A DNA stretch of 42,065 nucleotides from Betaproteobacteria bacterium (GTDB lineage Bacteria > Pseudomonadota > Gammaproteobacteria > Burkholderiales > Thiobacillaceae): assembly GCA_016234655.1 (NCBI GenBank), contig JACRAU010000023.1, forward strand, positions 1-42,065. The letters are read 5' to 3'. Numbering within the stretch: the stretch's first letter is position 1; every line of letters begins with the position of its first letter. The position numbers and the translations under genes were made by a program. This document shows, piece after piece, positions 1-7,363 of the stretch. The notes under the pieces are model-generated. The model had not been told where the DNA came from, did not search any database, and was given only the letters and a program-made list of their open reading frames with translations.

Positions 1-40
1 GCGGCGTCCTCGCCGCGAATATTCGCGGCGAGGACGCCGC
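1..40. repeat. perfect 40-bp palindrome (REP-like element, possibly cut by window edge)
   Basis: Bases 1-20 are the exact reverse complement of 21-40, with centre GAATATTC. The right flank reads CTCCTACCACGCC, as in dispersed repeats that begin GTAGGAGCGGC in many proteobacteria. If the element is symmetrical, its left end lies outside the window. It sits just upstream of ubiT and could act as a hairpin or terminator for a gene to the left. No T-tract follows, so I favour a dispersed repeat. Confidence 0.75.
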
Positions 41-70
41 TCCTACCACGCCTTGAACAAAGGATTAACC

Positions 71-505
71 ATGACGCTGCCCCGTATCCCGATCGCACTT
101 CGCCGTGCTATCGGCGTGCTGCCAACCTTTCCGGCCTCGCTCGCCTTCAGCCTCGCCGGCAATCTCGCGCTTTGGCCAAGCTTGCGCGACTTGGATTGGC
201 AGGAGGTATACGGCCGCCGCTTTTGCGTCAAGGTGAACGACCTCGGCCTCAAGTTCTATTTCAGCATCGGCCGGCAAGGCTTCGTGCCCGAGGTCGCCCA
301 CGGTGCCGACGTGACCTTCAGCGCCGGCGCCGAGGACTTCATTCGCCTGGGCTTGCGCCAGGAAGACCCGGACACCTTGTTTTTCAACCGCCGTTTATTG
401 ATCGAAGGCGACACCGAACTGGGCCTGCGCGTGAAGAACATGCTAGACGGCGTGGAACTCGACGCGCTGCTGCGCTATCTGCCGCCGACGTTGCGCCGCG
501 TTTGA
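71..505 (+). CDS. ubiT: SCP2-domain protein, UbiT-like (O2-independent ubiquinone synthesis accessory factor)
   Basis: A 144-residue protein made almost entirely of one SCP2 sterol-carrier-type domain. It has an N-terminal LPxxPAxLAF-like stretch, a central FYFSIGRQGF strand and a C-terminal RRLLIEGDTELGLRVKNMLD segment typical of YhbT/UbiT. In Escherichia coli UbiT is a lipid-binding factor that works with UbiU and UbiV in ubiquinone synthesis without oxygen. The start at 71 is preferred over an in-frame ATG at 53 because AAAGGA lies six bases before it. It converges with the NnrS-like gene (stop at 517). UbiU and UbiV are not in the window. The neighbouring NO/O2-related operon fits an anaerobic role. 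The SCP2 fold is clear; the UbiT assignment rests on length and overall similarity. Confidence 0.75.
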   Translation: MTLPRIPIALRRAIGVLPTFPASLAFSLAGNLALWPSLRDLDWQEVYGRRFCVKVNDLGLKFYFSIGRQGFVPEVAHGADVTFSAGAEDFIRLGLRQEDPDTLFFNRRLLIEGDTELGLRVKNMLDGVELDALLRYLPPTLRRV

Positions 506-516
506 TGCAAATACCT

Positions 517-1809
517 TCAGCCTAGCCGCCCACCATATTGCAGGAACAAGCGCCGGGCGCGATGCAAGTTGCGCCATAGCGCGTAGCCGCTGGCCGCCAG
601 CAGCAACAGCCCCGGCGCGCTCAGCCAGGCCGGCAGCCACGGCGCCGGCAATATCAGCAGCAATGCCGTCGCGTGCAGCTTCAAATGCCGTCGCGCCGCC
701 GCGTCGGGGATCATCTCTTTCATGTTGGGAATGGTGCCGGCGCGGGCCTGGGTCTGCGCTTGCAGGTGGAACCAAGCGAGGAAGGGCACGATCTTGTACA
801 GCATGCCGGCCACGACCGTGACCGCGAAGCCGAGGATGAAGGCCAGGCCCAAGGTCACTTGGGCCTGGCCGTGCCGGGGCTCGGGCGCGAACAGCGCCAT
901 GGGCGCGAGCGCGAGCCCGAGCAGCAGGCAGGCCATCGCCAGCCGCCAGAAGTCGTGCGTCACGTCCGGCAACTTGCGCCGCCGCCGGTTTTGGATGCGC
1001 AAGGTGGCGAAGGCGAACCAGGCGATGGGCGCGCCGAGCGCGAGCCAGGCCGCGAGATCGACAATCGGGCTGCCGGGCAATAAGGCCAGCATGGAATAGA
1101 CGATCAGCGAGGCGAACAGCAGCGGGGTAAGCCAACGTGTCATGCCCGCCGGATAGGGCGGCGTCAGTTGCAGCATCGGCACCACGTGATAGGCCACGCC
1201 GACGATCAGCATCAGCACCCAGCCGAGCAGGCCCCAGGCGGCGTGCAGCCGGGTGAGTTCGATCGGGCGGTGCAAGGGCCACAGCCCGGTCAGGCCGCCG
1301 CCGAGGTAGAGGCCGAGGCCGACGGCGACAGCAAGGCCGAGCCAGGCATGGCGCATGCCGGCGCGGGTGGCGGCGGCCAAGGCGGGCGCGCGCGCGAGGC
1401 TGGCCGCGCCGGCGGCGAGGAAGGGCAGCCAAGCAATACTCAAGGCGATCAGGCCGGCATCGAGCAGGGCAGGCAGGCCGAAGGCCAGGCCGGCGGCGAG
1501 CAGCGGGCTGCCCAGCGCGAGGCCGAGATAGGCGAGCCAGGCGACCGGGCGCACCTTGGGTAGCGGCGAGCCGATCATCACCGGCAGCATCTGCAACAAC
1601 GCGCCGGCCATGGCCGTGCCGAGAAAGCCGAGCGTGAGCAGGTGGGTGAGGCCGAGCGCGGCTGGCGTCCAGCGATTGGCCGTCCAGTCGCCGGCCAGGG
1701 GGATCGCGGCCAGCGCGGCCGCGATCAGGAACCAGGGCGCGATCAGGAACAAGCGCAACGGCGCGCCCAAGGGCGGCGCCTGTTCGAAGCTAAGGCCGGC
1801 CTGGCTCAT
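517..1809 (-). CDS. 12-TM membrane protein, NnrS/CcoN-like (putative haem-copper, NO-related)
   Basis: A 430-residue protein with about 12 hydrophobic helices and almost no soluble loops. Conserved-looking His residues sit inside helices: THLLTLGFLGTAMAGALLQM near residue 56, LHAAWGLLGW near 190, GVAYHVVPML near 205, and YKIVPFLAWFH near 345. This pattern recalls NnrS and the catalytic subunit fold of cbb3 oxidases, which bind haem and copper. It is the last gene of a minus-strand operon: its ATG (1807-1809) immediately abuts the DUF2249 stop codon. Hemerythrin, DUF2249 and NnrS-type proteins often travel together in NO-responsive loci. The family call comes from topology and His placement; the exact subfamily is uncertain, and no enzymatic function is claimed. 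Confidence 0.65.
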   Translation of the reverse strand: MSQAGLSFEQAPPLGAPLRLFLIAPWFLIAAALAAIPLAGDWTANRWTPAALGLTHLLTLGFLGTAMAGALLQMLPVMIGSPLPKVRPVAWLAYLGLALGSPLLAAGLAFGLPALLDAGLIALSIAWLPFLAAGAASLARAPALAAATRAGMRHAWLGLAVAVGLGLYLGGGLTGLWPLHRPIELTRLHAAWGLLGWVLMLIVGVAYHVVPMLQLTPPYPAGMTRWLTPLLFASLIVYSMLALLPGSPIVDLAAWLALGAPIAWFAFATLRIQNRRRRKLPDVTHDFWRLAMACLLLGLALAPMALFAPEPRHGQAQVTLGLAFILGFAVTVVAGMLYKIVPFLAWFHLQAQTQARAGTIPNMKEMIPDAAARRHLKLHATALLLILPAPWLPAWLSAPGLLLLAASGYALWRNLHRARRLFLQYGGRLG

Positions 1810-2046
1810 TCAGGGCATCCCGTCCGGCGCGTCGTCGATCAGGATCTCGTAGCAGCCGTCTTCGATGGGCGTGGTCCGATGGCGCAGCCCGAATTGTTTG
1901 AGCATGCCGTAGAGCGGGATCGGCTCGCGGTGCAGCAGCATGCGGATGCGCTGGCCGGGCTCGCGCCGGCCGATGGCGTCCATCGCCCGCTCCATCGGTT
2001 CGGGCGGATCGAGCCAGCGGGCGTCGACCAGGATGTCGTCTGCCAT
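1810..2046 (-). CDS. DUF2249 domain protein
   Basis: A 78-residue protein starting MADDILVDARWLDPPEPMER, which matches the DUF2249 pattern: an acidic start with a 'D(A/V)RxLxPPEPM' motif, then LxxGxxxRMLLHREPIPLY and a C-terminal two-strand segment (CYEILI). These small TusA-like folds are commonly encoded beside hemerythrin-like and NnrS genes and in denitrification regions. Their biochemical role is not established. A longer version could start at 2100, but those bases overlap the end of the hemerythrin gene. The ATG at 2046 leaves a seven-base gap after the upstream stop and gives the usual family length. It lies between the hemerythrin gene and the NnrS-like gene and is surely cotranscribed with them. 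Confidence 0.8.
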   Translation of the reverse strand: MADDILVDARWLDPPEPMERAMDAIGRREPGQRIRMLLHREPIPLYGMLKQFGLRHRTTPIEDGCYEILIDDAPDGMP

Positions 2047-2053
2047 ATCGGCC

Positions 2054-2497
2054 TCAGGCGGGGTGGATGGCTTGGTCCAAGGATTCGACCAGCGCGGCAT
2101 CGTCGCCCAGGACCTGGTCGGACATCGGGTAGAGGATTTGCTCTTCCTTCATATTGTGTTGTTGCATCAACATCAGCAGGGTCTCGGACAGGCCGAGATA
2201 GCCGGCATCGTTGTGCCGCTCGACGGCGGCCCGCATCTGCTCCAGCAGGCCGCGCATCTGTTCGTGTTCCGCGCGCATGACCATGGTGGGGCCGCCCTGC
2301 ATGCCGGTGCGGGCTTCGAAGGCGGGGAATAGCGTGGCTTCCTCGGCGGCCAGGTGGCGCTCCATCGCGCCGTGAAAGTCTGCGAAGCCGCGGGCGGCGG
2401 CATCCCAGTCCTGTTTCGCCGTGGCGTCTTCGGCCTCGGCGAACAGCTCGTCGCAATGGTCGTGGTCGGCGGTCAGCAGCTTGGCGATGGCATTCAT
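2054..2497 (-). CDS. hemerythrin HHE domain protein
   Basis: A 147-residue four-helix protein with the His/Glu pattern of bacterial hemerythrin-like proteins: TADHDHCDELF near the start, FHGAMERHLAAEEATLFPAF, RAEHEQMRGLLEQM, and QQHNMKEEQILYPM. These residues would carry a non-haem di-iron centre that binds O2 or NO. The ATG at 2497 is chosen because it is preceded by GAGG and because it begins the first helix; upstream in-frame codons lie in the promoter. It is the first gene of a three-gene operon with DUF2249 and an NnrS-like protein. An FNR/NnrR-type box is centred 65 bases before the start. A repair-of-iron-centres role such as that of YtfE is another possibility, but the N-terminal ScdA/YtfE domain is absent. 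Confidence 0.88.
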   Translation of the reverse strand: MNAIAKLLTADHDHCDELFAEAEDATAKQDWDAAARGFADFHGAMERHLAAEEATLFPAFEARTGMQGGPTMVMRAEHEQMRGLLEQMRAAVERHNDAGYLGLSETLLMLMQQHNMKEEQILYPMSDQVLGDDAALVESLDQAIHPA

Positions 2498-2520
2498 GGC
2501 GGGGGGCCTCGAAAGGACTG

Positions 2521-2569
2521 TGGCCCCATTGTGCCCATCGCCATGGGCGCTTGCCTTGATCGAACTCAA
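2521..2569 (-). promoter_or_regulatory. FNR/NnrR-type class II promoter of the hemerythrin operon
   Basis: TTGATCGAACTCAA (2556-2569) matches the Crp/FNR-family palindrome TTGAT-N4-ATCAA at nine of ten positions. On the minus strand a CACAAT -10 hexamer lies at 2533-2528. That predicts a start at about 2521, which places the box centre at exactly -41.5, the class II FNR activation position. The divergent cytochrome gene starts at 2683, so the same box could also act on it. I see no good -10 at the matching distance on that side. Confidence 0.6.
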
Positions 2570-2682
2570 GCCGTTTGCACAGTCCGCGCTATCGAAAAAA
2601 TTACCGGCCGGGATGGCCATGGAGATTTCATGGCGCTGGGCTAGAATCTCCGGCGAAACCAACAACTAAGGAGGAGTACAAG

Positions 2683-4770
2683 ATGCACCGTTTGCTCGCG
2701 CTGTTGCTTTCCACCCTCGCGTTCGCCGGTCCGGCCGTGGCGGCGCCCGCCAGTTGCGCCACCGGCAAGCCCATTTCCCTGACCGGCAAGAGCTGCGACC
2801 CATTGAACCCGCCGCAACTGAGCTGCGCGGTGCCCAAGGACGTGCAAGGCGGTTTGAGCCAGGCCAACAACAACACCGTGCAGCGCGCATCGGACATCTT
2901 TTCCTGGCAGCAGTTCATTGCGCTGAACTGGCCCGCCGCCCAGGGCAAGCGCGGCGAGCCCGCCGCCGACCAGCCGATCAACGCAGCCGGCCCGCGCGTG
3001 TGGGAGACCTGGAAGGAGGCCTACGAGGTCTACAAGCCGGACGGCGGCAAACCGGCCGATTGGAACACGCCGCAGGCCTTCCCCGCCGCCTGCGGCGGCG
3101 CGGGCAAGCTCTTGATCCGCACCTCCAAGATCAGCGACGTGGTCGACCAGACCTTGCAGGCCCTGCCGGCCGATGGCACGCTGCCGGCCAGCTTGAAGGA
3201 CCAGAACGGCCGCCTGGTGCGCTACGAGATTCGCCTGAACAAGGCGGTGTTCGACTACGTCGTGCAGAACAAGCTGTACAACGGCCAGCAGCAGACCCAG
3301 GCCAGTTCGATCGACTTCCCGGCCGGCAGCCAGTTGGTCAAGGCCGCTTGGCGCGAGCTGGACGGCGACGACGCCAAATATTTCTTCGCCACCGACGCCT
3401 GCGTCTGCGAGGACGCCGGCGTCGACACCCCGGGCAACTGCCAGGTCAAGCGCATGGGCCTGGCCGGCTTCCACCTGATGACCAAGACCGCCTCGGCGCC
3501 GCAGTGGATATGGTCGACCTACGAACAGGTGGACAACATTACGTCCATCCACCCGGCGGTGAAGCCGCTGAACAACCCGGCATGCACCACCTGTCCGCCC
3601 AACAAGCAGACCAAGGACGGCGTGCCGACCCAGCTCACCCGCGTCATCCCGATCCCGAGCCAGGACCCGGTGTGCAGCCAGCCCCAGCAGGCGGTGGACA
3701 ACGTCAAGCAGTTGAACGGCGACGTGCAGAAGGGGCTGGCCCAGGCCGGTTCGGTGCTGGCCAACTACCATCTGGTCAATACCCAGTGGCCGGTCAACGG
3801 CACCAAGCAGCCGCGCAAGACCGTGTTCACCGTGCGCCCGGCCCTGCTCGGCAACACCACGATGGAGAGCTTCTCGCAGGACACATCGAGCTGCATGGGC
3901 TGCCACGTGATGTCGCGCACCTTGAAGCCCGATGTCTACGTCAGCGGCGACTTCAGCTTCACCCTGAACAACGCCCAACCACGGCCGAAGGGCGCGCGCT
4001 GCGTCAACGTCGAGGCCTCGGAGTCGTGCAACGACAACATCCTGACGCCGCCGGCCAAGCTGCCGCCGACCAGCAATGTGTATTCGCCGGTGCTGCACGG
4101 CTACGCCGTCGCGACCAAGACCTACGAGACCGTCGGCAAGCCCTATGTCGGCAACAAGCTGCATTGCCAGAGCTGCCATCTCAACGGCGGCGGCAACCCG
4201 GATGCCTCCTGGTGGGTCGATATGGAGAAATACTACAAGGACAAGAATGGCTTGGCGGTGCGTATCAACAGCTGCTTCAAGAACAGCATGAACGGCCAAC
4301 ACCTATGCGATCCGACGAAAAAGGGCGATTGCGAGCAGAACAAGCACATGGCCGGGCTGATCGCTTACATGAACTGGCTGACCGAGCAGTATTACCGCAA
4401 GCATCCGAATACCACGCCTGCCCGGTACTTCCCCGATCAGAGCGATAAGGCCTTCAAGGCCAAGGGCGACCCGGCCAATGGTCAGGCAATCTACACCCAG
4501 AAGTGCGCGTTCTGCCACAACAAGGACGGCCAGGGCCGCTATGAAAACGGCTATTTCCGCCCGGCTCTGTGGGGGGCCGACTCTTATAACTTCAATGCCG
4601 GCATGGGCCCATACCAGGGCGCCAGTTCCACGCTCGCCGCCTTCTTGCACGGCAACATGCCCTATACCAGCGGTGGCCTGTTGACGAAAAATGAGTCGGT
4701 GGATTTGGCCGCCTTCATCAACGCCCAGTGCCGTCCGGGCAATATGGGGCCGAACTGCAAGAAAAAATAA
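2683..4770 (+). CDS. exported triheme c-type cytochrome
   Basis: A 695-residue protein with a clear signal peptide (MHRLLALLLSTLAFAGPAVA, cleavage before APAS). It has three CxxCH haem c sites: CMGCH near residue 404, CQSCH near 495, and CAFCH near 608. The last site lies in a typical small class-I-like cytochrome domain (GDPANGQAIYTQKCAFCHNKDG) that ends with a helix near residue 690. The long N-terminal part, with IFSWQQFIALNWP and many extra cysteines (CVCED, CTTCPP), is not a cytochrome fold I can name. It may be a catalytic or partner-binding domain. The start at 2683 has an excellent AAGGAGGAG six bases before it. It is divergent from the hemerythrin operon and ended by a strong terminator. 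A TAGAAT at 2642-2647 may be its -10 box. It probably works in periplasmic electron transfer; the substrate is unknown. Confidence 0.85.
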   Translation: MHRLLALLLSTLAFAGPAVAAPASCATGKPISLTGKSCDPLNPPQLSCAVPKDVQGGLSQANNNTVQRASDIFSWQQFIALNWPAAQGKRGEPAADQPINAAGPRVWETWKEAYEVYKPDGGKPADWNTPQAFPAACGGAGKLLIRTSKISDVVDQTLQALPADGTLPASLKDQNGRLVRYEIRLNKAVFDYVVQNKLYNGQQQTQASSIDFPAGSQLVKAAWRELDGDDAKYFFATDACVCEDAGVDTPGNCQVKRMGLAGFHLMTKTASAPQWIWSTYEQVDNITSIHPAVKPLNNPACTTCPPNKQTKDGVPTQLTRVIPIPSQDPVCSQPQQAVDNVKQLNGDVQKGLAQAGSVLANYHLVNTQWPVNGTKQPRKTVFTVRPALLGNTTMESFSQDTSSCMGCHVMSRTLKPDVYVSGDFSFTLNNAQPRPKGARCVNVEASESCNDNILTPPAKLPPTSNVYSPVLHGYAVATKTYETVGKPYVGNKLHCQSCHLNGGGNPDASWWVDMEKYYKDKNGLAVRINSCFKNSMNGQHLCDPTKKGDCEQNKHMAGLIAYMNWLTEQYYRKHPNTTPARYFPDQSDKAFKAKGDPANGQAIYTQKCAFCHNKDGQGRYENGYFRPALWGADSYNFNAGMGPYQGASSTLAAFLHGNMPYTSGGLLTKNESVDLAAFINAQCRPGNMGPNCKKK

Positions 4771-4782
4771 GCCATGTCGCTG

Positions 4783-4806
4783 GCCATGGCTTAGCCCCAT
4801 GGCCGG
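4783..4806 (+). other. stem-loop after the cytochrome stop codon
   Basis: GGCCATGG and CCATGGCC pair as an 8-bp stem around a short loop (CTTAGCC). It lies 12 bases after the stop of the cytochrome gene and just before the strong terminator. It has no T-tract of its own. It may protect the 3' end of the mRNA. Confidence 0.4.
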
Positions 4807-4821
4807 TGAGGACATGATCTG

Positions 4822-4872
4822 ACGGGGCGGGCCTGCGTGGTAAACTGAGCCACGCAAGCCCGCCCCGTTTTT
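4822..4872 (+). terminator. strong Rho-independent terminator of the cytochrome gene
   Basis: The arms 4822-4840 and 4850-4868 pair over 19 bp with a single mismatch around the nine-base loop TAAACTGAG. The stem is very GC-rich and is followed by a run of five T. The T-run ends two bases before the ATG of mutL, so the terminator occupies the whole upstream region of mutL. Confidence 0.9.
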
Positions 4873-4873
4873 C

Positions 4874-6670
4874 ATGTCCGCCATCCGTCTCCTTCCCGAT
4901 CTGCTCATCTCCCAAATCGCCGCCGGTGAGGTGGTCGAGCGTCCGGCCTCCGCGCTCAAGGAACTGCTGGAGAATGCGATGGATGCCGGCGCGAGCGAGA
5001 TTCGCGTGGACCTGGAAGAGGGCGGCATCAAGACCCTCCGCGTCGCCGACGACGGCGTCGGCATCGCCCGCGACGACCTGCCGCTGGCCCTGGCCCGGCA
5101 CGCCACGAGCAAGATCGCCAGCCTGGACGACCTGGAGCGGGTGGCCAGCCTGGGTTTTCGCGGCGAGGCCCTGGCCAGCATCGCCTCGGTCGCCCGAATC
5201 GCTATTACGAGTTGCGCCCAGGGCGAGCGCCACGCCTGGCGGGTCGAGGCGCAGGACGGCATGGTTTCGCGGCGTGAGCCGGCCGCGCTCAATCGCGGCA
5301 CCGTGGTCGAGTCGCGCGATCTGTTTTTCAACACCCCGGCCCGGCGCAAGTTCCTGAAGACGCCGGCCACCGAATACGCCCACTGCCTCGACGCCTTCAC
5401 CCGCCTGGCCCTAGCCCGGCCGCAGGTGGCCATGACCCTGCACCACAACGGTCGGGTGATGGCCCGCTACCCGGCGCAGGACTGGCAGGCGCGGGCCTTG
5501 GCGGTGTTGGGCGAAGATTTCGCCCAACACGCGCGGCTGATCGACGAGGGCGCAGGAGATATCGAGTTGACCGGCTGGGCCGGCCTGCCGGCCTATGCCA
5601 AGGCCAGCCGCGACGCCCAGTTCATCTTCGTCAACGGCCGCTTCGTGCGCGACAAGGTACTGAGCCATGCCGTGCGCGAGGCCTACCGCGACATCCTGCA
5701 CGGCAGCCGGCACCCGGCCTATTGCCTGTTCCTGCAACTCGCCCCCTCAAGGGTCGACGTCAACGTCCATCCGGCCAAGACCGAGGTGCGCTTCCGCGAC
5801 AGCCAGGCGGTGCATCGTTTTGTCTTCCATGCCTTGGAGCGGGCGCTGGGCCAGCCGGAAAACATGGCCTCTCCCTCCCCCTCGACGGGGGAGGGCTGGG
5901 GTGGGGGTGCGAAGGCAAGCACTTCGAGCCACCAGCCCACGCCGCGCCAAGAAAACCTCGGCCTCGCCGTGGCCGAACCTACCGCCCATTACCAAATGGT
6001 GGCCGAGGCGCTGGCAACTCTCCCCTCTCCCGCAAGCGGGAGAGGGGCTGGGGGTGAGGGAATGCTGTCGCCGGCAGCATCGGAAGCGCCACCCTTGGGT
6101 TATGCCCTGGCCCAACTCTCCGGCATCTACATCCTGGCCGAGAACGCCCAGGGCCTGGTGGTGGTGGACATGCACGCGGCGCACGAGCGCATTCTCTATG
6201 AGCGGTTGAAAAACGCATTGGGTTCGCGTCGTGTCGCCATGCAGCCCTTGCTGGTGCCGGTGGTGTTCGCCGCCACGGCCAAGGAGATGGCGGCGGCCGA
6301 GGCGCATCACGATGCGCTGTTGGAACTGGGCCTGGAGCTTTCCGCCGTCTCGCCCACCCACCTCGCCCTGCGCGCATTGCCGGCCATGCTGAAAGACGCC
6401 GACGCCGAGAATCTGGCGCGCGAGATATTGAAAGAGGTGGCCGAGTTCGGCGCTGCTCACGCCATCGAGGCGCGGCGCAACGAACTCCTGGCCACCCTGG
6501 CCTGCCACGGCGCGGTACGCGCCAACCGCAAACTCAGCCTGCCCGAGATGAACGCGCTCTTGCGCGACATGGAGCAGACCCTGCGCGCCGACCAGTGCAA
6601 CCACGGCCGGCCCACTTGGTTTCAGCTCACGGTGCATGATCTCGACAAGATGTTCATGCGCGGCAAATAA
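4874..6670 (+). CDS. mutL: DNA mismatch repair protein MutL (endonuclease type)
   Basis: A 598-residue MutL. The N-terminal GHKL ATPase is complete: QIAAGEVVERPASALKEL, ELLENAMDAGA (Mg-binding Glu/Asn), DDGVGI, and ATSKIASLDDLERVASLGFRGEAL. The C-terminal domain has DMHAAHERILYE near residue 432, which fits the DQHA(x)2E(x)4E metal site of nicking MutL proteins (Met in place of Gln), plus ACHGAVRANRKL and CNHGRPTW. MutL would therefore nick the strand to be repaired, as expected in bacteria without MutH. The linker carries two in-frame GC-rich palindromic repeats (residues about 332-347 and 382-396) that encode Gly/Ser/Pro-rich peptide. The ATG at 4874 fits the family N-terminus. It has no ribosome-binding site because a terminator T-tract directly precedes it. 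Confidence 0.96.
   Translation: MSAIRLLPDLLISQIAAGEVVERPASALKELLENAMDAGASEIRVDLEEGGIKTLRVADDGVGIARDDLPLALARHATSKIASLDDLERVASLGFRGEALASIASVARIAITSCAQGERHAWRVEAQDGMVSRREPAALNRGTVVESRDLFFNTPARRKFLKTPATEYAHCLDAFTRLALARPQVAMTLHHNGRVMARYPAQDWQARALAVLGEDFAQHARLIDEGAGDIELTGWAGLPAYAKASRDAQFIFVNGRFVRDKVLSHAVREAYRDILHGSRHPAYCLFLQLAPSRVDVNVHPAKTEVRFRDSQAVHRFVFHALERALGQPENMASPSPSTGEGWGGGAKASTSSHQPTPRQENLGLAVAEPTAHYQMVAEALATLPSPASGRGAGGEGMLSPAASEAPPLGYALAQLSGIYILAENAQGLVVVDMHAAHERILYERLKNALGSRRVAMQPLLVPVVFAATAKEMAAAEAHHDALLELGLELSAVSPTHLALRALPAMLKDADAENLAREILKEVAEFGAAHAIEARRNELLATLACHGAVRANRKLSLPEMNALLRDMEQTLRADQCNHGRPTWFQLTVHDLDKMFMRGK
5869..5910 (+). repeat. GC-rich palindromic repeat, copy 1, in frame within mutL
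   Basis: CCCTCCCCC (5873-5881) and GGGGGAGGG (5887-5895) form a perfect 9-bp stem with loop TCGAC, followed by CTGGGGTGGGGGTGCG. In reverse complement it matches the 'CCCCAGCCCTC...' layout of the other copies. It falls in the MutL interdomain linker and keeps the frame open, encoding PSPSTGEGWGGGAK. Confidence 0.75.
6018..6060 (-). repeat. GC-rich palindromic repeat, copy 2, in frame within mutL
   Basis: CCCCTCTCCCGC (6022-6033) and GCGGGAGAGGGG (6036-6047) are perfect 12-bp arms separated by AA, followed by CTGGGGGTGAGGG. Read on the minus strand it begins CCCTCACCCCCAGCCCCTC, the same order as copies 3 and 5. It encodes TLPSPASGRGAGGEG within the MutL linker. Confidence 0.8.
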
Positions 6671-6712
6671 GTGAAGGTCTGGCCCTCTAATGAAGCCCCT
6701 GCCCTTCCGTAT

Positions 6713-6767
6713 CCCCCAGCCCCTCGCCCGCAAGCGGGAGAGGGGTGCGCGGCAGCGCGGGAGAGGG
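6713..6767 (+). repeat. GC-rich palindromic repeat, copy 3, intergenic
   Basis: This 55-base copy lies between mutL and the S24-like gene. It matches the copy at 9734-9788 at 51 of 55 positions. It consists of a stem (CCCCTCGCCCGC / GCGGGAGAGGGG) followed by TGCGCGGCAGCGCGGGAGAGGG, which itself contains a small GCGC-type hairpin. Confidence 0.85.
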
Positions 6768-6815
6768 AGGTTTTGGTGGCATGATGTATAGAGACTTATC
6801 GACAGGATTTTTGAA

Positions 6816-7205
6816 ATGACCCAAGGCAAACCCCTCAACATCCCCATCCGCATCGCCCCCGCCGAGCCGGCTATCCCCGGCGGCGAAGAGGCCAGCAGCT
6901 GCGCCTCGGGCGAACCCTATGCCCTGATGGTTCTGGGCGACTCCATGCAGCCCGAGTTCGAGGAAGGCGAGATCATCGTGATCGAGCCGGAAGGCCTGGC
7001 CAAGGACGGCTCCTACGTCATCGCCTGGGCCAACGAGGAATACATCTTCCGGCAACTGGTGCAGCACAATGAGGGCTGGATGTTGAAGCCCTTGAACCCG
7101 CTCTACCCCAACATCCCGATCGACGACCCGAAGGAGACGGTGAAGGGCGTGGTGATCATGAAGAAGAAGCCGGGCAAGCGCAGCGAGCAGAAGTCTTACG
7201 TCTGA
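6816..7205 (+). CDS. S24/LexA-type peptidase-fold protein without DNA-binding domain; catalytic Lys replaced
   Basis: A 129-residue protein that is essentially one S24/S26-type domain. YALMVLGDSMQPEFEEGEII (Ser43) is the classic nucleophile motif of LexA and phage repressors. There is no helix-turn-helix: only about 30 low-complexity residues precede the domain. Aligned to E. coli LexA, the segment around the general-base Lys (TVKRL) reads YIFRQL here, so an Arg (residue 79) takes the Lys position. Autoproteolysis is therefore doubtful, and no Ala-Gly cleavage site is obvious. It may be a UmuD-like partner or a binding module. It lies alone between mutL and a hairpin at 7220. The start at 6816 has no strong ribosome-binding site. 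The fold is clear; the function is unknown. Confidence 0.75.
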   Translation: MTQGKPLNIPIRIAPAEPAIPGGEEASSCASGEPYALMVLGDSMQPEFEEGEIIVIEPEGLAKDGSYVIAWANEEYIFRQLVQHNEGWMLKPLNPLYPNIPIDDPKETVKGVVIMKKKPGKRSEQKSYV

Positions 7206-7219
7206 CGCATAAATGCCAA

Positions 7220-7245
7220 GGGGCTGCGCGTTATTACGCAGCCCC
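7220..7245 (+). terminator. stem-loop, probable 3' end of the S24-like gene
   Basis: GGGGCTGCG and CGCAGCCCC form a perfect 9-bp stem with loop CGTTATTA, 14 bases after the stop codon. There is no clear T-tract, so intrinsic termination would be weak. Confidence 0.45.
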
Positions 7246-7363
7246 GCTCGATTGGCAAGTTGGTGGGCTTATCGCTGAAAAGACACCAAACAAGACCCGT
7301 AAATTTGTATCCGGGCGATGCGATAGGTTCGTAGGAACCTCGGCCTACCTGGTCTCTCAGGGG

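Noticed and set aside
7325..7340. Hairpin AGGTTC-GTAG-GAACCT after the Cys-rich protein gene
   Set aside because: The stem is only 6 bp and there is no T-tract on the minus strand, so it is not reported as a terminator.
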